In this document: positions 34,920-42,946 of the stretch, piece by piece
How the letters are laid out: every line of letters starts with the position of its first letter
Position numbering within the stretch: the stretch's first letter is position 1
DNA from: DASSQJ01 sp963773655
GTDB lineage: Bacteria > Actinomycetota > Actinomycetes > Actinomycetales > Dermatophilaceae
Length of the DNA: 64,000 bases
Direction: 5' to 3'
Assembly (NCBI GenBank): GCA_963773655.1
Contig: CAVZBX010000005.1
Span: 124,001-188,000, forward strand
Notes under the pieces: model-generated
What the model saw: the letters and a program-made list of their open reading frames with translations, nothing else
Told to the model about the DNA's origin: nothing
Databases searched by the model: none
Program-made: the position numbers and the translations under genes

Positions 34920-36104
34920 TCATCCCGTGGTCTCGGGAACAGCGGGTCCGATTGAGCCGCGGGCGGCGTCGTCGGCAGTGGCACGCCGACGCGGCGGCTT
35001 GCGCCACCCGCCCCGGTCGCGCACCACCAGGCCCCGTGACTCGAGGGTGGCCAGCGCGGTCGCCAGCCGTGCCGGATCGACCCCCGACGCGACCGCCAGC
35101 TCGTGGGGCGGGAGGGGCCGCCGTACCGGCGCGGCCGACCACACCGCGTAGGCCACGGGGTCGAGGTCGTCCTCGGGGGCGGGCTGCACCCCCAAGCGTC
35201 CGGCCTCGAGCAGCGCCTCCCCGATCGGGGCCGCGAGCTCGGCCACCTCGGCGGCGTCGGTGACGAGCACCGCACCCGCGTCGCGGACCAGGAGGTGGCA
35301 CCCGGCGGACGTCGCACTCGTGACCGGACCCGGCACCGCGGCCACGGGCAGGTGGTTCCGCGCGGCCTCGCGGGCGGTGGACAGCGCCCCGGACCGCACG
35401 CCGGCCTCGACGACGACGGTGGCGCGCGCGAGCATCGCGATGATCCGGTTGCGGGCCAGGAAGCGGGAGCGGTACGGGGAGGACCCCACGGGCACCTCGC
35501 TGACCACCGACCCGGCGCGGGCCACGGCGTCGATCAGCGCTCGGTGGGAGCGGGGGTAGGCCACGTCGACCCCGCAGGCGAGCACGGCCACCGTGGGGCC
35601 GTCGAGGGCCAGTGCGCCGCGGTGGGCGGCGGCGTCGATGCCGAAGGCGGCCCCGCTGACGACGCTCCACCCGCGGCTGGCCAGGCCCTCCCCCAGCTCG
35701 GCCGCCACCCGCAGGCCGTACTCGGTGGCGGCGCGCGACCCGACGACGGCCACCGAGCGCCGGGTGAGGGCGAGGAGGTCGGGGTCACCGCGGACGAAGA
35801 GGCAGTGCGGGGGGTGCTCGTGCCGGTCGAGGGCATCCGGCCACTCGGTGTCACCGGGCACGAGCACGTGGACCGCCCGACGGTGCGCGGCGTGGACCAG
35901 GTCGTCGAGGTCGAGCCGGTGCAGCCGGACCGAGGCCTCGGGCGCCGCCTCGCACCGGCCCTCGCGGAGCAGGGCGAGCGCGCCGGCCGCTCCGTGCTCG
36001 GCGATCAGGCGCGTCGCCGGCCCGCTGCGCGGCTCCACGAGGTACGCCCAGGCAACGCGGGCCCACCGCTCGTCGCGCTCGAGGGCGCTTCGCCGGCCGG
36101 TCAC
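34920..36104 (-). CDS. dprA: DNA-processing protein DprA
   Basis: The protein has 394 residues. The extended Rossmann fold starts with VAVVGSRAATEYGLRVAAEL, then VVSGAAFGIDAAAHRGAL and the FLARNRIIAMLARATVVVEA strand. A winged-helix tail occupies about residues 320-380 (PPHELAVASGVDPARLATAL). DprA loads RecA on incoming single-stranded DNA; in non-competent actinobacteria its role is less clear. GTG at 36104 gives the usual length; the longer frame runs through a 41-bp duplication. It lies 37 bases after yifB. Confidence 0.92.
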   Translation of the reverse strand: MTGRRSALERDERWARVAWAYLVEPRSGPATRLIAEHGAAGALALLREGRCEAAPEASVRLHRLDLDDLVHAAHRRAVHVLVPGDTEWPDALDRHEHPPHCLFVRGDPDLLALTRRSVAVVGSRAATEYGLRVAAELGEGLASRGWSVVSGAAFGIDAAAHRGALALDGPTVAVLACGVDVAYPRSHRALIDAVARAGSVVSEVPVGSSPYRSRFLARNRIIAMLARATVVVEAGVRSGALSTAREAARNHLPVAAVPGPVTSATSAGCHLLVRDAGAVLVTDAAEVAELAAPIGEALLEAGRLGVQPAPEDDLDPVAYAVWSAAPVRRPLPPHELAVASGVDPARLATALATLESRGLVVRDRGGWRKPPRRRATADDAARGSIGPAVPETTG

Positions 36105-36181
36105 GCCGCCACCGCCCCGCCCCGTCGCAGCACCAGCCCGGTCACGCCGCCACCGCCTCGCCCCGTCGGAGCACCAGCCCG
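36100..36181. repeat. 41-bp tandem duplication at the yifB-dprA junction
   Basis: 36100-36140 and 36141-36181 are copies with two mismatches (C/T and C/G). The second copy encodes the last codons of yifB, and the first forms the spacer and the dprA start codon. Each copy has the yifB stop in the same place. Confidence 0.85.
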
Positions 36182-37704
36182 GTCGCGACGTCCTCGCGGG
36201 AGGGCGTCGAGCGGCCGGCGAGGTCAGCCGCCGACCAGGCCACCCGCAGCACCCGGTCGTAGCCACGGAGGGTGAGCCGGCCGGCGTCGAGCGAGCGGTC
36301 GATGTCGGCGGTCACACCCCCGGTGAGCCGGAAGGGCGGGCGCCGCAGGACGTGGCCGGGCACGAGCCCGTTGAGCGGCCAGTCGGCTCCCCCCGCCGCG
36401 CGCCACCGCTCCCGCTGCACCGCACGGGCCGCGGCGACGCGCTCGGCGACGACCGCACTGGCCTCGCCCACCTCGTCGCCGAAGGCCGCCCGCCGCACGG
36501 GCGGGACGTGGACCTGGAGGTCGACGCGGTCCAGGAGCGGGCCGGACAGCCTCCCCGCGTAGCCGCGGATCTCGGCCGAGGAGCAGGTGCAGTCGATGGC
36601 CTTGCCGTACGAGCGCCCGCACGGGCACGGGTTGGCGGCGAGGACGAGCAGGAACCGTGCGGGGTAGCGGACCGCGTGCCGGGCGCGGGCGATGACGACC
36701 TCACCGGACTCCAGCGGCTGGCGCAGCACCTGCAGCACCGAGGTCTTGAACTCCGGCGCCTCGTCGAGGAACAGCACGCCGTGGTGCGCCCGGGAGATGG
36801 CGCCGGGGACGACGACGCCGGACCCGCCTCCGGCGAGGGCCGCCACGGAGGTGCTGTGGTGCGGGGCCACGAACGGCGGGGTGCGCTCGAGCCGGGTGAC
36901 CTCGCCGACGTGACCGGCGAGGGAGCGGATGGCGTGCGTCTCGAGCGCCTGTTCGCGGGTGAGCGGCGGCAGGATCGTCACGAGCCGCTCGGCGAGCATC
37001 GTCTTGCCGACGCCCGGCGGGCCGGCCATCAGGAGGTGGTGGCCACCGGTGGCGGCGAGCTCGAGGGCCACCCGGGCCTCGGGCTGGCCCACGACGTCGG
37101 CCAGGTCCGGGCGGTGCTCGCGGGGCCCGCCGTCCTGCCCGCCGCGGACGGCGGGAGGGGCGACCGGCACGGGTACCCCCCGTTCGGCCGCCACGTACCA
37201 GCCGAGGAGCTCGGCGAGGGAGCCCGCGCCGTGGACGAGCACGTCGTCGACGAGCTGGGCCTCGGCGACGTTGTCGAGGGGGACGACCACGTGCCGGACC
37301 CCACGCCGGGCGGCCTCGAGCACGGCCGGCAGCACGCCGCGCACCCCCCGCAGTCGGCCGTCGAGGCCGAGCTCACCGAGGTGGACGACGTCCTCGACGA
37401 GGGCCGGGGGCACCGCCCCGGCCGCGGCGAGAACGGCGACCGCGATGGGCAGGTCGAAGCCCGAGCCCCGTTTCGGGATCGACGCCGGCGAGAGGTTCAC
37501 CGTGACCCGGTGCGGCGGCACCGGCGTGCCGGTCGTGCCCGCCGCGGCCCGCACCCGGTCCGGCGCCTGGGCGCACGCGGCGTCGGGCAGCCCGCCGACC
37601 GAGAAGTGGGGAAGACCGGCGCCGATGTGGGCCTCCACGTCGACGAGCGCGCCGTCGAGGCCGGTGAGGGCCACCGAACGCGTCCGGCCCAGGCCCGCGC
37701 TCAC
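36142..37704 (-). CDS. YifB/ComM-family Mg-chelatase-like AAA ATPase
   Basis: The protein has 520 residues. The N-terminal domain is of the Lon-protease-like fold (VTVNLSPASIPKRGSGFDLP). The AAA module has Walker A GPPGVGKTM (near residue 229), Walker B GVLFLDEAPEF and the cysteine cluster NPCPCGRSYGKAIDCTC. ComM in Vibrio drives branch migration during natural transformation; the family is widespread outside competent bacteria. GTG at 37704 overlaps the yraN stop (GTGA). It lies with yraN and dprA in their typical order. Confidence 0.92.
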   Translation of the reverse strand: MSAGLGRTRSVALTGLDGALVDVEAHIGAGLPHFSVGGLPDAACAQAPDRVRAAAGTTGTPVPPHRVTVNLSPASIPKRGSGFDLPIAVAVLAAAGAVPPALVEDVVHLGELGLDGRLRGVRGVLPAVLEAARRGVRHVVVPLDNVAEAQLVDDVLVHGAGSLAELLGWYVAAERGVPVPVAPPAVRGGQDGGPREHRPDLADVVGQPEARVALELAATGGHHLLMAGPPGVGKTMLAERLVTILPPLTREQALETHAIRSLAGHVGEVTRLERTPPFVAPHHSTSVAALAGGGSGVVVPGAISRAHHGVLFLDEAPEFKTSVLQVLRQPLESGEVVIARARHAVRYPARFLLVLAANPCPCGRSYGKAIDCTCSSAEIRGYAGRLSGPLLDRVDLQVHVPPVRRAAFGDEVGEASAVVAERVAAARAVQRERWRAAGGADWPLNGLVPGHVLRRPPFRLTGGVTADIDRSLDAGRLTLRGYDRVLRVAWSAADLAGRSTPSREDVATGLVLRRGEAVAA

Positions 37705-38114
37705 GATCCCACCCCCCGGACGTGACGGATCAGCGGGGGCCGGCCGGGCTCGCAGAGCACCCCCACGACGTCGATCCGCACCGGGCCCGGGTGTCGACCG
37801 CGTTCGCACAGGTAGGCCCGGGTGAGCCGCCGCAACCGCATGGCCTTCGCGACGGTGACCGCCTCCACGGGGTCGCCGAAGGCCGTGCCGCGGCGGGTCT
37901 TGACCTCGCAGACGACGAGGCACGACCCGTCGCGAGCGACGATGTCGACCTCACCGTGCTGGCAGCGCCAGTTGCGCTCGACCACCTCCATCCCCTGCTC
38001 ACGCAGGTAGCGCGCCGCGAGCTCCTCGCCGTAGCGGCCCAGCGCCGCCCGGGCCGACGCGCGGCCCGCCCGCGGCGACGCGGCGCCGCCAGCCGTCTCC
38101 CCCACCGAAGTCAT
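37701..38114 (-). CDS. YraN-family nuclease-fold protein (UPF0102)
   Basis: The protein has 137 residues. The nuclease-fold core is visible: LGRYGEELAARYLREQG, then HGEVDIVARDGSCLVVCEVKTRRG with the Asp and Glu-x-Lys typical of this Holliday-junction-resolvase-like fold. The biological role of the family is not settled. The ATG at 38114 precedes the conserved domain by a 25-residue Ala/Arg-rich leader. The stop overlaps the yifB start. Confidence 0.9.
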   Translation of the reverse strand: MTSVGETAGGAASPRAGRASARAALGRYGEELAARYLREQGMEVVERNWRCQHGEVDIVARDGSCLVVCEVKTRRGTAFGDPVEAVTVAKAMRLRRLTRAYLCERGRHPGPVRIDVVGVLCEPGRPPLIRHVRGVGS

Positions 38115-38242
38115 GCGGCCAGCCAACCCGTCGGGACCGACTGGCGCCAGCACGCGGACGACGCCTGTGGACGACGTCGGCGGGGCCCGGCCCCTGTGGA
38201 CGACGAACGTCACCCGTGGACCGGGTCACCGCGGCGGTGCGC

Positions 38243-38557
38243 TCAGAACTCGCCCTTCGGCAGCTCGAGGTCGCTCTTGGCGAGCTCCTCGACGTTGACG
38301 TCCTTGAACGTGACGACCCGCACCGTCTTGGCGAAGCGGGCCGGGCGGTAGATGTCCCAGACCCAGGCGTCGTGCATCGTCACGTCGAAGAAGACCTCGC
38401 CCGAGTCGCTGCGGACCTTGACGTCGACGCTGTTGCACAGGTAGAACCGCCGCTCGGTCTCGACGACGTGGCTGAACAGCCCGACGACGTCGCGGTACTC
38501 GCGGTAGAGCGCGAGCTCCGCCTCGCTCTCGTACTTCTCGAGGTCCTCCGAGCTCAT
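38243..38557 (-). CDS. DUF2469 family protein
   Basis: The protein has 104 residues. It begins MSSEDLEKYESEAELALYRE and includes FSHVVETERRFYLCN and DAWVWDIYRPARF, the hallmark of this actinobacteria-restricted family. No signal or membrane segment. Function is unknown; its fixed place downstream of rnhB in actinobacteria is seen here too, with a 4-base overlap with rnhB. Confidence 0.92.
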   Translation of the reverse strand: MSSEDLEKYESEAELALYREYRDVVGLFSHVVETERRFYLCNSVDVKVRSDSGEVFFDVTMHDAWVWDIYRPARFAKTVRVVTFKDVNVEELAKSDLELPKGEF

Positions 38558-39363
38558 CGCTCTCCCACTCGCTCCAGGTCGGTCAGGGCCGGCGCCACCG
38601 GGTCGGGCGCCGGCCGGGCGGTGGGCCCGGGCGGCGACGCCCCCGGGGCCACCGCGTCATCATCGTCCATCCACCCCGGCAGCCGCCACGAGCGGCGGTG
38701 CCACACCGACGGCCCGTGCCGCCGGAGCGCGTCGAGGTGCTCGGGGGCCGCGTAGCCCTTGTTCTCGGTCCACCCGTAGACCGCGTGCTCCCCGGTCTCC
38801 GCGCCCAGCTCCACCATGATCCGGTCGCGGCACACCTTGGCGAGGACGCTCGCCGCCGCCACGGACGAACAGCGCAGGTCGGCCTTGACCATGGTCGTCA
38901 CCGGCGGGGTGGCGACCGCCTCCTCGTGCGTGAAGGCGAGGAGACCGACGTCCTCGGGGGCGGTGAGCCAGTCGTGGTTGCCGTCGAGGATGACCAGGTC
39001 GGGGCGGACCGCGCAGGCGGCGAGGGCGCGGAGACCGGCGAGGCGCAGGGCGGCGATGATGCCGACGGCGTCGATCTCCTCCGCGCTGGCGTGGGCGACG
39101 GCGTGGGCGAGCGCCCACCGCTCGATGCGCGGCACCATCCGCTCACGGGCGTGCGGCTGGAGCAGCTTGGAGTCGCGGACCCCCTGGGGCGCGGTGCGGA
39201 CGGTCTCGTCGATGACGACGACCCCGACGCTGACGGGCCCGGCGAGCGCGCCCCGGCCCACCTCGTCCATGCCGGCGAGGACCCGGTGCCCGTCGCGCTG
39301 CAGCCCCCGCTCGACCCGCAGGCTGGGCGCGCGCGGCCCCCGGGCCGGGCGCGTGGTGGTCAC
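38554..39363 (-). CDS. rnhB: Ribonuclease HII
   Basis: The protein has 269 residues. It removes ribonucleotides from RNA-DNA hybrids. The active-site acidic residues are in AGMDEVGRGALAGP (Asp, Glu) and VILDGNHDWL, with the family motif KADLRCSSVAAASVLAKVCRD. The C-terminal 45 residues are a Pro/Ala tail beyond the usual fold. GTG at 39363 overlaps the lepB stop (GTGA) and the 3' end overlaps the DUF2469 start, so translation is coupled throughout. Confidence 0.94.
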   Translation of the reverse strand: MTTTRPARGPRAPSLRVERGLQRDGHRVLAGMDEVGRGALAGPVSVGVVVIDETVRTAPQGVRDSKLLQPHARERMVPRIERWALAHAVAHASAEEIDAVGIIAALRLAGLRALAACAVRPDLVILDGNHDWLTAPEDVGLLAFTHEEAVATPPVTTMVKADLRCSSVAAASVLAKVCRDRIMVELGAETGEHAVYGWTENKGYAAPEHLDALRRHGPSVWHRRSWRLPGWMDDDDAVAPGASPPGPTARPAPDPVAPALTDLERVGER

Positions 39364-40142
39364 AGCCCGCTCCCCGGGTCGGGGACGTCGGCGAAGACCT
39401 CCGGGTGGTCGCCGAGCCACGAGAACCGCTCGAACGGCCAGACGATGCCGACGGCCCGGCCGGTGATGTCGTCGACGGGCACCGAGCCCTGAACACCCGT
39501 GCCCTCCGGGTCGTGGTAGCGGGAGTCCTCGCTGTCGGAGCGGTGATCGCCCATGACCCACACGCGGCCCTCGGGGACCACGACGTCGAAGCTGACGCTG
39601 CTCGGCAGGTCCCCGGCGCGCACGTAGGTCTCGTCGACGGCGCGGCCGTTGACCATCAGGTGGCCCTCGTCGTCGCAGCAGGCGATGCGGTCGCCGGGCA
39701 GCCCGATGACTCGCTTGATGAGATGGTCCTCGGACTCGCTCGGCAGCAGCCCGACGAAGACGAGCACGTCGTGGACCACGCCGGAGACGCCGGTGCGCTC
39801 CGGCAGCGGCACGGTGTCGAGCCAGCCTCCGGGGTCGCTGAAGACGACGACGTCGCCGCGCTGCAGGTCGATGGGGCCCGGCGTCAGCTTCGAGACGACG
39901 ACGCGGTCGCCGACGAGAAGGGTGTCCTCCATCGAGCCGGAGGGGATGTAGAACGCCTGGATCAGCCAGGTCTTGACGACGAACGACAGGACCATCGCCA
40001 TCGCGAGGACGAGGACGACCTCCTTCACCGCCCCCGCGAGGAAGCCGACGACACCGCCGCCGTCGCCGTCCGCGACGCGCGGGTCACCGTCCGCGGGTGG
40101 CGCGCCCGGGCCGTCCTCGGCGCCGGGGCGCTCCTCGCTCAC
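39360..40142 (-). CDS. lepB: Signal peptidase I (active form)
   Basis: The protein has 260 residues. A 30-residue acidic cytoplasmic leader is followed by a membrane anchor (KEVVLVLAMAMVLSFVVKTW). The catalytic serine is Ser70 in YIPSGSMEDTL and the general-base lysine is Lys143 in HLIKRVIGLPGD. The GDHRSDSEDSRYHDP box E is intact. It cleaves signal peptides outside the membrane. A second, degenerate S26 gene overlaps it upstream by 4 bases. Confidence 0.94.
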   Translation of the reverse strand: MSEERPGAEDGPGAPPADGDPRVADGDGGGVVGFLAGAVKEVVLVLAMAMVLSFVVKTWLIQAFYIPSGSMEDTLLVGDRVVVSKLTPGPIDLQRGDVVVFSDPGGWLDTVPLPERTGVSGVVHDVLVFVGLLPSESEDHLIKRVIGLPGDRIACCDDEGHLMVNGRAVDETYVRAGDLPSSVSFDVVVPEGRVWVMGDHRSDSEDSRYHDPEGTGVQGSVPVDDITGRAVGIVWPFERFSWLGDHPEVFADVPDPGSGL

Positions 40143-40648
40143 CGCTGCACCCCGCTCACCGGGCCGAGCCGGTCCAGGGGCCAGAAGCGCAGCCCGACGA
40201 CCCCGACCACGTCGTCGGCGGGCACGCTCGTGGCCGTGGGCGCCGACAGCTCGACCCGACCCTCGCCGACCTCGGCAACCACCGCCAGCTCGTCACGCGC
40301 CGTCGCACGCACGCCGAGCCGGTCGGCCACGGCGGCGAGCACCCGGGCGACCACGGAGTCCGCCGGTTCGGCGTCCTCGGGGCTCACGGACGCCCCGGTG
40401 AGGTCGACGACGACGACGTCTCCGGGGCGCGGGTCGACGCCCGTCTTCCACACCAGGACCCGGTCACCGGGCTGGAGGGCGGGCGCCAGGGCGTCAGAGG
40501 GCGCGACGACGGACTCGACGAGCAGGCCGCGCACACAGGCCGCGACGAGCACGCCGGCGACGAGCACGGGCAGGACCCGGGGACGCCGCGACCCGGCGCC
40601 CGCCACGCGGTGGCGGTGCGCCGGGTCGGCGTGGGTCCGTTGCATCAT
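40139..40648 (-). CDS. S26 signal-peptidase-like protein lacking catalytic residues
   Basis: The protein has 169 residues. A membrane segment (RVLPVLVAGVLVAACVRGLLV) is followed by VVAPSDALAPALQPGDRVLVWK, which aligns with the PSGSMEPTL box of signal peptidase I but has Ala53 where the nucleophilic serine should be. There is no KRVIGLPGD lysine motif and no GDNxxxSxDSR box. It is therefore likely inactive, perhaps a partner or regulator of the adjacent true LepB. ATG at 40648 or 40645 is possible. Confidence 0.72.
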   Translation of the reverse strand: MMQRTHADPAHRHRVAGAGSRRPRVLPVLVAGVLVAACVRGLLVESVVAPSDALAPALQPGDRVLVWKTGVDPRPGDVVVVDLTGASVSPEDAEPADSVVARVLAAVADRLGVRATARDELAVVAEVGEGRVELSAPTATSVPADDVVGVVGLRFWPLDRLGPVSGVQR

Positions 40649-40702
40649 GCGGGAGCCTAGTCGGACCCCCCGGGAGGACGGGACCCGGTGCGGCGACCGG
40701 CC

Positions 40703-41062
40703 TCAGGAGCGGGCCGGGGTCTCCCGCTTCTCCTTGATCTTGGCCGCCTTGCCGCGCAGGTCGCGCAGGTAGTAGAGCTTGGCCCGGCGGACGTCGCCGC
40801 GGGTCACGACCTCGATCTTGTCGATGATCGGCGTGTGCAGGGGGAAGGTGCGCTCGACACCGACGCCGAAGGACACCTTGCGCACGGTGAAGGTCTCGCC
40901 GACGCCGCCGCCGTGGCGGCGGATGACGACGCCCTGGAACACCTGGATGCGGGAGCGGGTGCCCTCCACGACCTTGACGTGGACCTTGACGGTGTCACCG
41001 GCGCGGAAGTCCGGGACGTCGGTCTTCATCGACGCGCGGTCGAGCTCGTCGAAACGCTGCAT
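40703..41062 (-). CDS. rplS: Ribosomal protein L19
   Basis: The protein has 119 residues, typical length. Conserved stretches are FRAGDTVKVHVKVVEGTRSRIQ, FQGVVIRRHGGGVGETFTVRK and RRAKLYYLRDLRGKAAKI. It lies at the 30S/50S interface. The ATG at 41062 follows GAGAGAGA-type purines. The lepB-like genes follow on the same strand after 54 bases. trmD is not adjacent here; two other genes lie between. Confidence 0.96.
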   Translation of the reverse strand: MQRFDELDRASMKTDVPDFRAGDTVKVHVKVVEGTRSRIQVFQGVVIRRHGGGVGETFTVRKVSFGVGVERTFPLHTPIIDKIEVVTRGDVRRAKLYYLRDLRGKAAKIKEKRETPARS

Positions 41063-41342
41063 GACGGTTCTCTCTCTCGCGGGCTGCCACAGGTCATCCG
41101 CGGTTCTCGGTGCTGCTCGTGCTGGGTGCGTCCGCCGGGCCGCATGCGTGGTGGACCGGGGTCCGGGCACTCCCCCTGTGGCGGGGGCCGTCCGTCGGCG
41201 GGGCGCAGCGACCCAGTCTGCCAGAGGGGGCCACGTGCCGGGAAATCCGCGGTTCGCCCCCACCGCCGCGGACCGCACCCTGTCACCGTGTGTTGCCCGA
41301 CGTCACGGGGCTCGACCGCGACTTGACGCCTACGCTCGGCGG
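41063..41342. promoter_or_regulatory. Divergent rplS/permease upstream region
   Basis: This 280-base gap lies between the rplS start (minus) and the permease start (plus). It holds a C5/G5 hairpin (41172-41187, CCCCC-tgtggc-GGGGG) about 110 bases upstream of rplS. I see no further gene or clear L19 leader motif. It must carry the promoters of both transcripts. Confidence 0.35.
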
Positions 41343-42101
41343 GTGACGATCGACCCGGGACTGCCCGTCGCCCTCGCCGTCGTCCTCCTCCTCGCGCTGA
41401 CGTTCGCGATGTACGTGGTCGGCCGGCTCCCCCGGCCCGGGTCCACGCTCTTCGCCGCGTTGCGCGCGGTGGTCCAGCTCGGGCTGGCGGCGCTCGTCAT
41501 CGCCAGCGTCATCTCCTCGCTGTGGCTCTCGGTCGCCCTGCTCTGCGTGATGTTCACGATCGCGGTCGTCACGACGGTTCGCCGCGTCGGCGCACCCGGC
41601 GCCTGGCCGTGGGCGACCGTCGCGATGCTCGCCGGCCTTCTGCCCGTGGTGGCGGTCATCCTCCTCACCCGCACGGTGCCGCCATCGGGCGCGGCGCTCA
41701 TCCCCGTCGTCGGCATCCTCGCGGGCAACACGATGAACGGGCACACCCTCGCCGGACGGCGGGCCTTCGCCGCGCTGCGGGAGGAGCACCCGCAGTACGA
41801 GGCGGCACTCTCGCTCGGCCTCACCCGGGCACAGGCCATCGACGAGATCGTGCACCGCCGCATCCCCGAGGCACTCATCCCCGGGCTGGACCAGGTGCGC
41901 ACCGCCGGAGTGGTGACCCTGCCGGGTGCCTTCATCGGCGTCCTGCTCGGCGGCGGCACCCCGGCCCAGGCGGCGGCCGCCCAGGTGCTCGTGCTCGTCG
42001 GGATCATGGCCGCGCAGACCACGACCGCCGTCGTCGCCGAGCGGCTGATCGGCCGGGCGCTGCTGCTCCCCGACGACCTCAGGGCGGCACTGCGGCCGTA
42101 G
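41343..42101 (+). CDS. FetB/UPF0014-family ABC transporter permease
   Basis: The protein has 252 residues with a GTG start and seven hydrophobic segments. Family hallmarks are VPVVGILAGNTMNG-like IPVVGILAGNTMNGHTLAGR, the SLGLTRAQAIDEIVHRRIPEALIP loop and VTLPGAFIGVLLGGGTPAQAA. In E. coli FetAB exports iron and helps under oxidative stress. No ATPase partner (FetA) lies beside it in this window, so it is either an orphan or works with a distant subunit. Metal substrate is inferred from the family. Confidence 0.82.
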   Translation: MTIDPGLPVALAVVLLLALTFAMYVVGRLPRPGSTLFAALRAVVQLGLAALVIASVISSLWLSVALLCVMFTIAVVTTVRRVGAPGAWPWATVAMLAGLLPVVAVILLTRTVPPSGAALIPVVGILAGNTMNGHTLAGRRAFAALREEHPQYEAALSLGLTRAQAIDEIVHRRIPEALIPGLDQVRTAGVVTLPGAFIGVLLGGGTPAQAAAAQVLVLVGIMAAQTTTAVVAERLIGRALLLPDDLRAALRP

Positions 42102-42107
42102 CCGGAG

Positions 42108-42725
42108 TCACCGGCCGAGCACCTCGCGCCCGCCTGGCTCGCGCGCCGGGTCGCCGTCCGCGAGCACGTCGCGGGCCCAGTCGGAGCGCTTCCACTCGGG
42201 GACGGGGGTCAGGCAGTCGGTGCGCGGCACGAAGCGCGACCGGCGGACGAGCCCGTACCGGTGGAGGTAGCGCGGGCAGTTCGGGTAGACCGCACGGGCC
42301 GTGACCCGGACCACGAGCTGTGCCTCCGGGTACTCATCGAGCAGCGGGTCGGCCGGGTCGGTGCTCGCGATGCCGTCGAGCCGCATCCGGTGTCCGCGCT
42401 CGAGGTCGAGAAAGAGCATGCCCACGTTCGGGTTGACCAGCACGTTGCCCACCGAGAGGTACATCCCGTTGCCGTCGTAGCCGGGGAAGGCGACGGTGTG
42501 GGGGTCGAGCACCCGCACGAAGCCCGGGTCACCGCCCTTGTACGAGCATGTCGGCCGGCCGTCGGCGTCGGCCGTCGCCAGGAAGAACATGTCCCTGGCC
42601 TCGATGAACGCGCGGTCGGCCTCGCTGATGGTGTCGCTGACGAGGAGGTCGTCGATCCGGTCGGCGAGCGCCCGGGTGCCGAAGCGGTCCTGCAGCGTCC
42701 GACTGCCCTCGTGGTACCCGGACAT
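42108..42725 (-). CDS. Pyridoxamine 5'-phosphate oxidase-family flavin-binding protein
   Basis: The protein has 205 residues; AGGAGG precedes the ATG. The split-barrel fold is seen in ARDMFFLATADADGRPTCSYKGG, FPGYDGNGMYLSVGNVLVNP and VGMLFLDLERGHRMRLDGIA. It most likely binds FMN or F420 and a small ligand; true PNP oxidase substrate residues are not evident. The stop is 6 bases from the convergent permease stop. Copy 2 of the palindromic repeat lies upstream. Confidence 0.8.
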   Translation of the reverse strand: MSGYHEGSRTLQDRFGTRALADRIDDLLVSDTISEADRAFIEARDMFFLATADADGRPTCSYKGGDPGFVRVLDPHTVAFPGYDGNGMYLSVGNVLVNPNVGMLFLDLERGHRMRLDGIASTDPADPLLDEYPEAQLVVRVTARAVYPNCPRYLHRYGLVRRSRFVPRTDCLTPVPEWKRSDWARDVLADGDPAREPGGREVLGR

Positions 42726-42891
42726 CGGCCCTCCTCCCGCCACGGCGGGTCCGGGCGCGGTCGGCGGTCGACGCGCGTGGCTCCGGCCAGTGTCCCGCTG
42801 GGTGGAGCGGGAGTCGAGCGGTTTCGGGGGGCACCGCTTCCACGGCACCACGGTTCGCCGACGTGGCACGGGTTGGCATCCCGTGCGACGT

Positions 42892-42920
42892 CGACATTTC
42901 GGGGTGACCCCGAAATGTCG
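42892..42920. repeat. Dispersed palindromic element, copy 2
   Basis: CGACATTTCGGGG, a TGA loop and the perfect reverse complement. A second stem lies at lower coordinates (GGCACGGG near 42865 with CCCGTGC near 42880). The 27-base distance from the trmD-GNAT stop suits a terminator. The loop differs from copy 1 by one base. Confidence 0.8.
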
Positions 42921-42946
42921 AGGCGGATGGTGCGCGCGGGCCGCGG

